NCBI GenBank assembly: GCA_903905735.1
Contig: CAIVHU010000121.1
Location: forward strand, 1 to 64,000
Direction of reading: 5' to 3'
Source: an uncultured beta proteobacterium
GTDB lineage: Bacteria > Pseudomonadota > Gammaproteobacteria > Burkholderiales > Burkholderiaceae_C
DNA: 64,000 nucleotides
Part shown: positions 37,980 to 46,969 of the stretch, piece after piece
Position numbering within the stretch: position 1 is the first letter of the stretch
Layout: every line of letters starts with the position of its first letter
The notes under the pieces: model-generated
What the model was told of the DNA's origin: nothing
What the model saw: only the letters and a program-made list of their open reading frames with translations
The model's database searches: none
Translations under genes and position numbers: made by a program

Positions 37980-38492
37980 ATGACTGAACCCTTGCGACTG
38001 ACTGGCCTGGCGCCTCTCATCTCTGATCACACCCGGATGCTGGTGCTGGGCAGCTTTCCTGGGGCCAGCTCACTGGCGCGCCAGCAGTATTACGCCCACC
38101 CACAAAATGGGTTCTGGAAAATTCTTCAAGCTATTTGGCCCTCTAGCCCTTTCGATATAAGGGCTGACAGCTATGAAAAACGTATTAACGCGCTGCTGGA
38201 CCATGGCATTGGTCTGTGGGATGTGTACGCCTCCTGCGAGCGCGAAGGCAGCCTCGACAGCGCGATTCGCCAGCCACAGGTCAACGACCTCGCCGCACTG
38301 CACCGCCGCTGCCCGGAACTGCGGCTGATCGCCCACAACGGCGGCGAAAGCTATCGCCACGCCCGGCACAGCCGCACGTTGGGGTTACCAGTGGTTCACC
38401 TTCCGTCCACCAGCCCGGCCAATGCCAGCTGGTCTTTCGATCGCAAGCTGCAAGCCTGGCGCGAGGTGATGTGGCTGGCCGGATTGCTGTGA
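37980..38492 (+). CDS. DNA-deoxyinosine/uracil glycosylase (Mug/TDG-like)
   Basis: LVLGSFPGASSLARQQYYAHPQNGFWKIL...HGIGLWDVYASCEREGSLDSAIRQPQVNDL...LPSTSPANASWSFDRKLQAWREV. Confidence 0.9.
   Translation: MTEPLRLTGLAPLISDHTRMLVLGSFPGASSLARQQYYAHPQNGFWKILQAIWPSSPFDIRADSYEKRINALLDHGIGLWDVYASCEREGSLDSAIRQPQVNDLAALHRRCPELRLIAHNGGESYRHARHSRTLGLPVVHLPSTSPANASWSFDRKLQAWREVMWLAGLL
38119..38182 (-). repeat. Dispersed repeat, copy 8 (in DNA glycosylase gene)
   Basis: Reverse: TTTTTCATAGCTGTCAGCCCTTATATCGAAAGGGCTAGAGGGCCAAATAGCTTGAAGAATTTT. Confidence 0.85.
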
Positions 38493-38501
38493 CCCGTGGC
38501 G

Positions 38502-39089
38502 CTAGTGTGGTTTTTTCTGCAGGCGCAAGGCCATGAGGGGCAACAGGCTCAGTGCCGCCAACGCCGCCAGCAAATTCCTGGACCACAGTTGCTCAACCGA
38601 ACGCACCGTAGCCAGCTGCGTACCCGCATAGACATACACCACGGTGCCGGGCAGCATGCCAACGGCACTGGCCCAGAAAAAGGTCCAGACCGGCAGCCGG
38701 GTCAGCCCGCTGATCAGGTTCAGCGGCACAAACGGAATCACCGGCAACAGGCGCAGCGACAGCAGATACATCGCACCTTGTGCCTGCAAACCCTGGTTGA
38801 CCTGGTGCAGACGCGCAGCCCAGCGCGACTCCACACGGTGGCGCAACAGGTAACGTGCGCCCAACATGGTCAGACAAGCCCCTGCAGTAGACGCCAGCGT
38901 GGCCAGCAGGCTGCCCCAGGTCAAGCCAAAACCGGCACCGGCCAGCAGCATCAACGCCGCCGCACCCGGCAGGCACAGCGCCGTCAGAAGTGCGAAGACG
39001 ACAAAGTAAGCCAGTACCACAGTCACCGGGTAGGCCGCGCAAGACAGCAGAAAGCTGTCATGCGCCCATTGGAGAACTTCAAACGTCAT
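38502..39089 (-). CDS. TVP38/TMEM64 (VTT-domain) membrane protein
   Basis: FVVFALLTALCLPGAAALMLLAGAGFGLTWGSLLATLASTAGACLTMLGARYLLRHRVESRW...RLLPVIPFVPLNLISGLTRLPVWTFFWASAVGMLPGTVVYVYAGTQL. Confidence 0.88.
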   Translation of the reverse strand: MTFEVLQWAHDSFLLSCAAYPVTVVLAYFVVFALLTALCLPGAAALMLLAGAGFGLTWGSLLATLASTAGACLTMLGARYLLRHRVESRWAARLHQVNQGLQAQGAMYLLSLRLLPVIPFVPLNLISGLTRLPVWTFFWASAVGMLPGTVVYVYAGTQLATVRSVEQLWSRNLLAALAALSLLPLMALRLQKKPH

Positions 39090-39973
39090 GACAGCCCGTG
39101 CAATGCCCGCAGCGCCTGCGCCTGCTGCAAGGTTTGCCGGTAACCGGCCTCGATGGTGCGCTGGCGGTATTCCTGGCTGGCACCGGTGTAGTAGCCAAAT
39201 TCGGGGTGCAGAACCAGGTCAGCGTGCGCGGCATCGGCTTGGGTGAGTGCGCGCTTGCGCAGGTCAGAGGCGCGGTAACTCTCAGCTCCCGGCGGGGCCT
39301 GGTCCTCATAAGCGGATGCGTCCACCGCCAGCACCTTGATCGCCCCCAGACTTTTGGCCAGGCGCACCGGCATCGGGCTGACCAGATCAGCATCCACATA
39401 AGCGGTGCCACCAATGCGCACAGGTGCAATCCGTCCCTCAATGCTGCAGGCGGCCTGCACAGCCAGCCCGGCGTTGCCCCAATTGAAAGCCACCAGTGCG
39501 CCACTGGCCTGCGCCTTGGCAACGGCCGCAAACGGAATGGCAAACTGTTGCAGGCGCTGGCTATGCACATCATCGTTGACCAGGTCAGCCAGCCCGGCGA
39601 TGCTGATCCAGCCCTCACCCCGCAAGTGGAGCCGAAACAGGCTGCTCAGGCTGACCTGCATCGCCATGGACTCGAGTTGCCCCGCGTACACGCCACCGGC
39701 GTAGAGCCCACCCACCAGCGCGCCCACCGAACTGCCCATCACCAGATCGGGTTTGAGGCCCAGCTCATGCAGCGCCTTGAGCACGCCCACATGCACAAAG
39801 CCGCGCGGCCCACCCGAGCTAAAGCACCAGGCCACCGGGTAGCGGCGCGCGCTGGCCACCTGACGCGGCGTGTCGGCATCCATAGCCGTACCCGGTCCCG
39901 GCCCCACCGAGCAGCCGCCCAGCAGGCCAGCCGCACTCCAGCCCAGTGCGCTGATGGTTTGACGGCGGTTCAT
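39086..39973 (-). CDS. Patatin-like phospholipase, predicted lipoprotein
   Basis: MNRRQTISALGWSAAGLLGGCSVGPGPG (lipobox LGGC), FSSGGPRGFVHVGVLKALHELGLKPDLVMGSSVGALVGGLYAGG (GxSxG), and DA catalytic region. Start moved downstream of the ORF-track start. Confidence 0.87.
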   Translation of the reverse strand: MNRRQTISALGWSAAGLLGGCSVGPGPGTAMDADTPRQVASARRYPVAWCFSSGGPRGFVHVGVLKALHELGLKPDLVMGSSVGALVGGLYAGGVYAGQLESMAMQVSLSSLFRLHLRGEGWISIAGLADLVNDDVHSQRLQQFAIPFAAVAKAQASGALVAFNWGNAGLAVQAACSIEGRIAPVRIGGTAYVDADLVSPMPVRLAKSLGAIKVLAVDASAYEDQAPPGAESYRASDLRKRALTQADAAHADLVLHPEFGYYTGASQEYRQRTIEAGYRQTLQQAQALRALHGLS

Positions 39974-39974
39974 G

Positions 39975-40036
39975 AATTTGATAGCTGTCAGCCCTTGTTG
40001 CATGAGGGCTGGAGGCCACTTTTCTATATAAAAAAG
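39975..40036 (+). repeat. Dispersed repeat, copy 9 (5' of patatin gene)
   Basis: AATTTGATAGCTGTCAGCCCTTGTTGCATGAGGGCTGGAGGCCACTTTTCTATATAAAAAAG. Confidence 0.85.
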
Positions 40037-40043
40037 CCCTGCC

Positions 40044-40640
40044 TCAGGATTTTGCCTTGGCAGCTGCGACCATTTTGGCCAGCTCCTCGCCACTCTTGTA
40101 ATGCGGCACCCGGAAAATCATGCGTTTGGTGCGCTGCCAGAAGCTGTTGTGGCCCCTGACCTCTTCGGCCCAGTATGTGTCTGCCAATGCCAGATTGGTT
40201 TTTTCGTCCAGCTCAAACGCGTCTTTGGAGCCCTGGCCGCCAAAGATGTAGAGCTTGCCATCGATGATCTTCCAGGTGTTGGCGTCGCCGCCCCACGGAA
40301 TGGCATAGACCATGCCGTTGGCACAGTAGCCACCGTACTGCGGCAGGTATTTGGTGGGTGCCTGGTCAAACAAAGCCTTGCTCTGTGCCGAGGCAAAACG
40401 CAGGTCCACGCCTTCATAGGCGCTGTGGAACTGCGGGCTGCCCTGCACATATTTGCCGTCGGTGAAATAGGCGGTGACATCCGCACCCTTGAGCAGCAGA
40501 TTGGCTTCAGGCTTGTCTGCCACGGCGTTGACCGGGCGATAAGCGCCTGAAGGGTTTTGCGCCAGCATGGCACCACAGCCAGCCAGTGAGGCCACCATCA
40601 GCAAGGCGGCCAGGCGGCGCAACCAGGTCATTGACATCAT
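40044..40640 (-). CDS. YHS-domain lipoprotein
   Basis: MMSMTWLRRLAALLMVASLAGCGAMLAQ (lipobox) ... GADVTAYFTDGKYVQGSPQFHSAYEGVDLRFASAQSKALFDQAPTKYLPQYGGYCANGMVYA. Confidence 0.87.
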   Translation of the reverse strand: MMSMTWLRRLAALLMVASLAGCGAMLAQNPSGAYRPVNAVADKPEANLLLKGADVTAYFTDGKYVQGSPQFHSAYEGVDLRFASAQSKALFDQAPTKYLPQYGGYCANGMVYAIPWGGDANTWKIIDGKLYIFGGQGSKDAFELDEKTNLALADTYWAEEVRGHNSFWQRTKRMIFRVPHYKSGEELAKMVAAAKAKS

Positions 40641-40695
40641 GACATTTCTCCTGAAGAAAGTGTGAACGTTGAGTCCAAGGTTAGCAAAAAGTGCA

Positions 40696-42057
40696 TCAAG
40701 TACGGGCAGGCAGGGCCAAAAGCCCATCGACGGGTGCTGGCACAGATGCACCCGGCGAGGGGTGCGCCGGGGTGTCGCAGGCCACATCGTCAGCATACGG
40801 AGCGGGCCAGCCCAGCAAGCCGCTGGCGCGTTCGCAGTCCAGCTTGAGCGCCTGCGCATCGGCGGCTGCCAGATGCACGATGCCATAGCGGTAGCTGCTC
40901 AGCCATTTGAAGTCACGCTCTATCTGCGAAGGCGTTTTGGGAAACTCAAACAGCAAGGCGTCCGGAAAGGTACTGAACAGCGCTTTTTTCTGCGCCGCGT
41001 TGGGCTGGGGCACCACCGCCTGCTGCGAAAAACTGCGATACACAAAACTCGCCGCCGCACCCGCACTGGGCACCGCACGGGGCAGCGTGGCCGGATCCTG
41101 CCCATGCGCCAGCGTCAGCGCCCACTGGTGCAGGTCCAGACCCTCCACCCGCAGGTAGAGGTCAGAAAACTGTGACGCCATGCGCGGGTTGAATTCGATC
41201 ACTGTCAGCCGGTCGCTAGCTGCATCGTAAAAGAACTCCATGTTGAACAGGCCGTGCTCAAAACCCACCGCCGCCAGAAAGCGCCGCGCCACGTCAAAGG
41301 CCCGCATTTGAATCGCCTCACCCAGTTGGCTCGGGTATTCAAAGCGCATGAAAGCCTGCGTACCTGGGTAGTGGATGGCATCGACCACGCCGATGAAGTC
41401 GGCCTCGCCGCCAAACACATAGCCGTCCAGGTTGTACTGCGCGCCAGTGACCGGCTCCTCCAGCAGCAGCCGGTGCGCCGTGCCTGCCTGCGGCAGGTGC
41501 TGGCGCGAGATGCGCTCAAACGGCTCGACCAGGTGGCGGATCACCCACAGCTCCCAGTAGCCAAAGCGGGTGTGCGCCTGCAACTCGGAGCGATTCGCCA
41601 CGGTGCGCGCCAGCACCGAAAACGCGGCCTTCACCGGCTTGACAAAGGCCGGGTAGTGCAGCCCCTCGGGCACCGGATCTCCATAGGCGGCATCGAGCAA
41701 TTCAAAGCCGCAGTTGGCCTCGGGGCACACCTGCTGCAAGACCTGGCGCGCATACAGCTTGTGCTGGCAAGCCAGTACGGCCACCACCGAGGTGCCCGGC
41801 CAGCCCATGCGCTCGGCCAGCAGGGCGGCGGCCAGCGCGCCGAACTGTTCGTGGTTGGATACCACCGCTGTCCAGCCCGGCCGCTGCGCCTGGCGCGCCA
41901 GCTTGTCGACAAAGCGTTGCATGTCAAACCACAGCAGGTGGGCGTTGCTGGGAAAGCTGAACAGGTCAAAGCCTGCCGTGTCATGGGGGTAGCCGGTGGC
42001 GTTGCGGTCAAAACCTTCCTTGTCCCAGTCGTAATTGAATAAAACCAGTGTTCTCAT
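40696..42057 (-). CDS. ATP-grasp domain protein, substrate unknown
   Basis: YPAFVKPVKAAFSVLARTV...LLLEEPVTGAQYNLDGYVFGGEADFIGVVDAIHYPGTQAFMRFEYPS...GFEHGLFNMEFFYDAASDRLTVIEFNPRMASQFSDLY. Confidence 0.85.
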   Translation of the reverse strand: MRTLVLFNYDWDKEGFDRNATGYPHDTAGFDLFSFPSNAHLLWFDMQRFVDKLARQAQRPGWTAVVSNHEQFGALAAALLAERMGWPGTSVVAVLACQHKLYARQVLQQVCPEANCGFELLDAAYGDPVPEGLHYPAFVKPVKAAFSVLARTVANRSELQAHTRFGYWELWVIRHLVEPFERISRQHLPQAGTAHRLLLEEPVTGAQYNLDGYVFGGEADFIGVVDAIHYPGTQAFMRFEYPSQLGEAIQMRAFDVARRFLAAVGFEHGLFNMEFFYDAASDRLTVIEFNPRMASQFSDLYLRVEGLDLHQWALTLAHGQDPATLPRAVPSAGAAASFVYRSFSQQAVVPQPNAAQKKALFSTFPDALLFEFPKTPSQIERDFKWLSSYRYGIVHLAAADAQALKLDCERASGLLGWPAPYADDVACDTPAHPSPGASVPAPVDGLLALPART

Positions 42058-42198
42058 GGTGCTTGATAGAACTGCAGCCCGAGGCGCAGGCGCTTTGAAA
42101 AAATTAACCGTTGAGTGTCGCAGCCTGACAAGGCCAGGTCGGTGACTTTGGGCACCCTGTTCACACCAACAGACCGCTGGCAAAACCTGACATGAAGC

Positions 42199-44436
42199 TC
42201 AGCCGCGCTTCCAGTCGTGGTACTTCGCCACCCACGCCAGCAGGCGCTTGGGCTGGTGGGCGCGCTTCCATTCACCGGCGGCGTATTTGTTGGCCTCGGA
42301 GAGCGTCGGGTAGGTGTGGATGGTGCCCAGAATCTTGTTCAGGCCCAGGCCGTGTTTCATCGCCAGCACAAACTCGGCCAGCAGATTAGCGGCTTGGGTG
42401 CCGACGATGGTGGCACCCAGAATACGGTCCTTGCCGGGCACGGTCAACACCTTGACAAAGCCGCGCGCCTCGCTGTCGGCAATGGCGCGGTCCAGGTCGT
42501 CGATACCGTAGCGCGTGACTTCAAATGCCACGCCCTGCGCCAGTGCGTCCTGCTCATTGAGGCCTACGCGGGCCACTTCGGGATCGGTGAACGTGGCCCA
42601 GGGGATCACCGAGTAATCGGCCTTGAAGCGCTTCAGGTCGCCAAAAAGTGCATTCACAGCCGCATACCAGGCCTGATGCGCAGCCGTGTGGGTGAACTGG
42701 AACGGCCCGGCCACGTCGCCCACGGCGTAGATGTTGGGGTAGATGGTTTGCAGGTAGTCGTTGATGTCCACCGTTTTGCCGACTGGGATGCCGATGTCTT
42801 CGAGGCCGTAACCGGTGAGCCGCGCCACCCGCCCCACGGCGCACAGCAACTCGTCAAATTCGATGCGCCGTTCGCGGCCTTCGTGCTCAACCACCAGCAC
42901 ACCGCCGCGACGGTGAGCGACCATCGGTGCGCCATCTTCGCCCTGCCCTGGCGCGGGCTCGCCCGGGAAGGCTTCACAACGCAGCGCCTTGTGCCCGGTC
43001 AAGACCGTCACGCCATCGTCGCGCAGCGCATCCATCACCAGGCCGGAGACTTCCAGGTCTTCACGCATCATCAGGCGCGGGGCCATTTCCACCTGTGTGA
43101 CCTGCGAGCCCAGGCGGGCAAAGCTCTGCGCCAGCTCACAACCAATCGGCCCGCCGCCCAGCACCACCAGCCGACGCGGCACCTCGTCAAGCTGGGCAAA
43201 GCTGTCCCACAAGGTGTCGCTGGTGACATAACCCACCTCGGCCAGGCCGGGCAGCGGCGGCACAAACGGCCGGGCACCCGCTGCAATGACGATGTTGCGG
43301 GTGGTCAGGCGCTGCTTGCCGCCATCGTTCAGGGCGATTTCCACCGTCCAGGGGTTGATGATTTTCGCGTGGCCCTTGCGCACCTCCACGCCCAAGTTGG
43401 TGTAGCGTTCAATGCTGTCATGCGGCGCAATGGCGGCAATGACCGCGTGCACTCGTGCCATCACTTTCTTGAAAGAAATTGCCCCTCGGCCCTTATCTGA
43501 AATGGGCAAGCAGCTATCGAGTCCATAGCAATCGGCGTGCTGCATCTGGTGCGCCAGGCGGGCACTTTTGATCAGTGCCTTGCTGGGCACACAGCCATAA
43601 TTCAGGCAATCGCCGCCCATTTTGTGGGCTTCAACCAACGTGACCTTGGCCTTGACGGCGGCTGCAATATAGGCCGACACCAGCCCACCGGCACCCGCAC
43701 CAATCACCACCAGATTGCGGTCAAACGTTTTGGGCAGCACCGCCGACCAGCGGGCATAGACCTGGCGCTTTTTGATGGCATCCACCCCCTTGCGCGCCAG
43801 CAGCGGAAACACGCCGAGCAACACGAATGAGCCAATCAGCCCCGGGCTCAGAATGCCTTGCAGCGAGCTGATCTGCGACAACTGCGTGCCCGCATTCACA
43901 TACACCGCCGTGCCCGCCAGCATGCCAATCTGGCTGACCAGATAGAACACACCGACGCGCATGTTGGTGAGCCCCATGGCCAGATTGATGACAAAAAACG
44001 GTACCAGCGGAACCAGCCGCAGGGTGAACAGGTAAAACGCGCCGTCTTTTTCCAGCCCCCGGTTGATGTCCTTGAGCCGCTGGCCAAAGCGCGACTCAAC
44101 GCTGTCACGCAACACAAAACGCGCGGTCAAAAACGCCAACGTGGCACCCAGGCTGGACGCAAACGACACCAGCAGCAGCCCCCAGCCCAAGCCGAAAATG
44201 GCCCCACCCGCCAGCGTGAGGATGGTGGCCCCCGGGAAGGACAGCGCCGTGGTCAGCACATACAGCACAAAGTAGGCAGCAGCCACCGTGAACGGCTGGC
44301 GTTCATACAGGGCCACAAAGCTGGCGTGGCTTTGCTGGAGGTAATTCAGACTCAGAAAACGGCTCAAGTCCAGCGCAAAAAATGCTGCGATGGCTGCAAC
44401 AACGAAGGCAAGCAGGACAAGTTTGGAGGTTTTCAT
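42199..44436 (-). CDS. Fusion: N-terminal TVP38/TMEM64 membrane domain + C-terminal MerA-like pyridine nucleotide-disulfide oxidoreductase
   Basis: N-term FVLYVLTTALSFPGATILTLAGGAIFGLGWGLLLVSFASSLGATLAFLTARFVLRDSVESRFG; C-term NLVVIGAGAGGLVSAYIAAAVKAKVTLVEAHKMGGDCLNYGCVPSKALI. Confidence 0.9.
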   Translation of the reverse strand: MKTSKLVLLAFVVAAIAAFFALDLSRFLSLNYLQQSHASFVALYERQPFTVAAAYFVLYVLTTALSFPGATILTLAGGAIFGLGWGLLLVSFASSLGATLAFLTARFVLRDSVESRFGQRLKDINRGLEKDGAFYLFTLRLVPLVPFFVINLAMGLTNMRVGVFYLVSQIGMLAGTAVYVNAGTQLSQISSLQGILSPGLIGSFVLLGVFPLLARKGVDAIKKRQVYARWSAVLPKTFDRNLVVIGAGAGGLVSAYIAAAVKAKVTLVEAHKMGGDCLNYGCVPSKALIKSARLAHQMQHADCYGLDSCLPISDKGRGAISFKKVMARVHAVIAAIAPHDSIERYTNLGVEVRKGHAKIINPWTVEIALNDGGKQRLTTRNIVIAAGARPFVPPLPGLAEVGYVTSDTLWDSFAQLDEVPRRLVVLGGGPIGCELAQSFARLGSQVTQVEMAPRLMMREDLEVSGLVMDALRDDGVTVLTGHKALRCEAFPGEPAPGQGEDGAPMVAHRRGGVLVVEHEGRERRIEFDELLCAVGRVARLTGYGLEDIGIPVGKTVDINDYLQTIYPNIYAVGDVAGPFQFTHTAAHQAWYAAVNALFGDLKRFKADYSVIPWATFTDPEVARVGLNEQDALAQGVAFEVTRYGIDDLDRAIADSEARGFVKVLTVPGKDRILGATIVGTQAANLLAEFVLAMKHGLGLNKILGTIHTYPTLSEANKYAAGEWKRAHQPKRLLAWVAKYHDWKRG
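43467..43531 (-). repeat. Dispersed repeat, copy 10 (in TVP38-MerA-like gene)
   Basis: Reverse: TGCTATGGACTCGATAGCTGCTTGCCCATTTCAGATAAGGGCCGAGGGGCAATTTCTTTCAAG. Confidence 0.8.
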
Positions 44437-44512
44437 GGCGTTCAGTGATTAGCTGTCTGTCGCGCCCGACGCCACTTTCTTACAGCGACACTGAAAAAAG
44501 ACGCCAAACCCA

Positions 44513-45175
44513 TCAGTCCAGCGTTTTGGCAATAGCCTGCGCCAGCTGCCACAAGACCAGGCGGTGTGCGCTGACCAGGCTGTCGGTATCGCTAGTCGCA
44601 CTCGGCACGGTGATCGTTGTGAGGTGCGCGCGCGGTGTATCTGATGCATTCGCGCCTGCGGTGGTCCAGCGCGCCTTCAGCGTGACCGCTGCACCATGAG
44701 GATCAACGTCAAAGGCCAGCACCTCCACCCGCAGTTGCCCCTTGAGCACCAGGCTGTCTGGCACCGGCGAGGTCCACACGCTGCCCAGTCCGCGCAGTGT
44801 GTTGAGGTCTTGCGCCAGCACGCGCGGGACGCTGCTGGAGAGCAATTCGGCCCAGCGCTTGCTATACGTTGGCTGCAGACCATTGGCCCCCTGCGGCAGC
44901 AGCATGGCCGTGCGCTCCAGGTACTCAGGCACGCGCACCGGCAGCACCAGCTGCCAGTGGCTGACGTGGGTTGTTGGAGCCGCTTCTGCTGGCACCGAAA
45001 CGCCTGGCGGCGGATCGCTGCGCAACAGATACAGCGTGGGGTCCGGCGCGCGACTGGCACAGCCAACCAACGCCGACATCAACAGCACGGCCAGCCACCA
45101 ACCAGTTCGCCTGGACCTGACGACGCTGGAAAAGCTGGCTGCTTGATCGCGGCTAAAAGTCAGAACATTCATCAT
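44513..45175 (-). CDS. ABC-type transport auxiliary lipoprotein (PqiC/YmbA-like)
   Basis: WWLAVLLMSALVGCASRAPDPTLYLLRSDPP (lipobox VGCA) with PqiC-like body; downstream of MCE genes. Confidence 0.8.
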   Translation of the reverse strand: MMNVLTFSRDQAASFSSVVRSRRTGWWLAVLLMSALVGCASRAPDPTLYLLRSDPPPGVSVPAEAAPTTHVSHWQLVLPVRVPEYLERTAMLLPQGANGLQPTYSKRWAELLSSSVPRVLAQDLNTLRGLGSVWTSPVPDSLVLKGQLRVEVLAFDVDPHGAAVTLKARWTTAGANASDTPRAHLTTITVPSATSDTDSLVSAHRLVLWQLAQAIAKTLD

Positions 45176-45215
45176 GAGCATCCATTGGAGGTCAACTGGT
45201 GTCGCTGGCACGACA

Positions 45216-46229
45216 TCAGGGTTCAACCGTGCGGCCACGCAGCAGCGCATCAGGCTGGCGCTGCAGCAGATCAGCCAGCTCGCCGATCTGATGGGCGGCC
45301 CGCGCCACATCGCTGGCGGCGCGGTTGAGGTTTTGCATCAGTTCGCCATCGTTACCTGTCGTATTGCGCAGGTTTTTCGCGGTAAGGGCCAATTCACCCG
45401 CCGTGCGCTGAAAGCTCTGCAGCAAGGGTGCATCGGGGGCCAGGGTGGCATCCAGCCGCTGCGCCACCTGCGCAATGCGCTCGCCCGCCTGGGCCAGTGC
45501 GCTTGCTGCGCTGCTGGTCTGCGCCAGCGTGGCTTGCGCCGCCCCAGAAAATGGCTTGACCTCGCGCTGCACGCTTTGCGCCAAGGTGCGCAGTTCGGCA
45601 CTGAGCCCGGCCAAGTTGGTCAGGGTAGCTTTGAGCTGCGGGTCCTGCAGGATTTGCCGCGCGGCTTTGGCGATGGCCGTCAGGTCCTGCAGCGCTGCCT
45701 TCAGATCCACCCCTTCGAGCTGCGCCTGCAAGGCCTGCACGGTGCTGGGAAGGGTGGGAATGTCAGGCACGGCTGTCGCCGGGTTCGTCGGCCCGGGTTT
45801 GACCAGCGTGGGACGCAAGTCCAGATCCACATACAACTGGCCCGTCAGCAAACTCTGGCTGGCCAGTCGGGCACTCAAACCCTGATCAAGCAGATGCGCC
45901 AAGGCTTGCGCAACGCTGTTTTGTGGTGGACCCAGCAACATGACCTTCTCGCGATCAAGCATCGCGGTCACCGGAATTTCGATGCGCTCCGCCTGCCTGT
46001 TGAGCGCCAGACCGATGCCGGTCACCGAACCGATCGTGACACCACGAAACACCACCGGCGAGCCAACCTGCAGGCCATACACCGAACCGCTAAAACGCAT
46101 CACCACCTGCTCACGGCTGGTGAAAATCTGGCCGCCCAGCACAAAGGCGATGCTGGTCACCAGCAGGGCGATGCCCAGCAGCACAAACAAGCCGACCCGA
46201 AAGGCAAGCGCGCTGGGCTTCATGCGCAT
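45216..46229 (-). CDS. MlaD/MCE-family lipid-binding protein
   Basis: AFRVGLFVLLGIALLVTSIAFVLGGQIFTSREQVVMRFSGSVYGLQVGSPVVFRGVTIGSVTGIGL. Confidence 0.88.
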   Translation of the reverse strand: MRMKPSALAFRVGLFVLLGIALLVTSIAFVLGGQIFTSREQVVMRFSGSVYGLQVGSPVVFRGVTIGSVTGIGLALNRQAERIEIPVTAMLDREKVMLLGPPQNSVAQALAHLLDQGLSARLASQSLLTGQLYVDLDLRPTLVKPGPTNPATAVPDIPTLPSTVQALQAQLEGVDLKAALQDLTAIAKAARQILQDPQLKATLTNLAGLSAELRTLAQSVQREVKPFSGAAQATLAQTSSAASALAQAGERIAQVAQRLDATLAPDAPLLQSFQRTAGELALTAKNLRNTTGNDGELMQNLNRAASDVARAAHQIGELADLLQRQPDALLRGRTVEP

Positions 46230-46969
46230 TGCCTCGCATACTGCAAAAAATCGCGCACCCGCTGCGGGCCATGGGCCAGCAAGGCGTTCGGGGTGTCGAT
46301 GGCGGTCATGGTTTTCAGTTGATCATCCAAAAATAAGGCCCGGTCTGCGACGGCAAAAATGCTCTGCACCGAATGCGTGACCAGAATCACCGTGGTGCCC
46401 AGGTGCTCGCGCAGCGCCATGATCAGTTCATCCAGCCGCGCGGCGTTCACCGGGTCCAGCCCCGAGGCGGGCTCATCCAGACACACCACATCCGGGTTGA
46501 GCATCAGTGACCTGGCAATCGCCACACGCTTGATCATGCCACCACTCAGCGTGGAAGGCATGGCGTGAAAACTGCCCTGCAGGCCGACCAGCGCCAGCCG
46601 GAACTCTGCCATCTGCACCATGGCCCGTTCCGACCGCGGCGAAAACAGGCGCAACGGCAGCAGCAAATTCTCACCCACCGTCATCGAACTCCACAGGGCA
46701 CCGGCCTGGAACATCACACCAAAATGCCTGCGCAAGACGGCGAGAGCCATCGGGTCTCCATGGTGCAGATCGGCACCTTCAAACCAGACATGCCCCTGCA
46801 TAGGTTGCTCCAGCCCCACCAGATGCCGCATCAGCGTGCTTTTGCCACAGCCGCTTCCCCCCATGAGGACCAGAATCTCACCGCGCTGGACGTCGAAAGT
46901 CAGATCCCGCGAGATCACCCGCCCACCCCAGCCCATGGCCAGCCCTTCAACGCGCAGCAGCGTCGTCAT
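46220..46969 (-). CDS. MlaF-like ABC transporter ATP-binding protein
   Basis: GEILVLMGGSGCGKSTLMRHLVGLEQPMQG...LSGGMIKRVAIARSLMLNPDVVCLDEPASGLDPVNAARLDELI. Confidence 0.9.
   Translation of the reverse strand: MTTLLRVEGLAMGWGGRVISRDLTFDVQRGEILVLMGGSGCGKSTLMRHLVGLEQPMQGHVWFEGADLHHGDPMALAVLRRHFGVMFQAGALWSSMTVGENLLLPLRLFSPRSERAMVQMAEFRLALVGLQGSFHAMPSTLSGGMIKRVAIARSLMLNPDVVCLDEPASGLDPVNAARLDELIMALREHLGTTVILVTHSVQSIFAVADRALFLDDQLKTMTAIDTPNALLAHGPQRVRDFLQYARQCA

Noticed and set aside
44449-44487. Possible further truncated repeat copy (GTGATTAGCTGTCTGTCGCGCCCGACGCCACTTTCTTACA)
   Set aside because: Matches both flanks but lacks the AAGGGCTAGAGG core; cannot separate from chance by eye.
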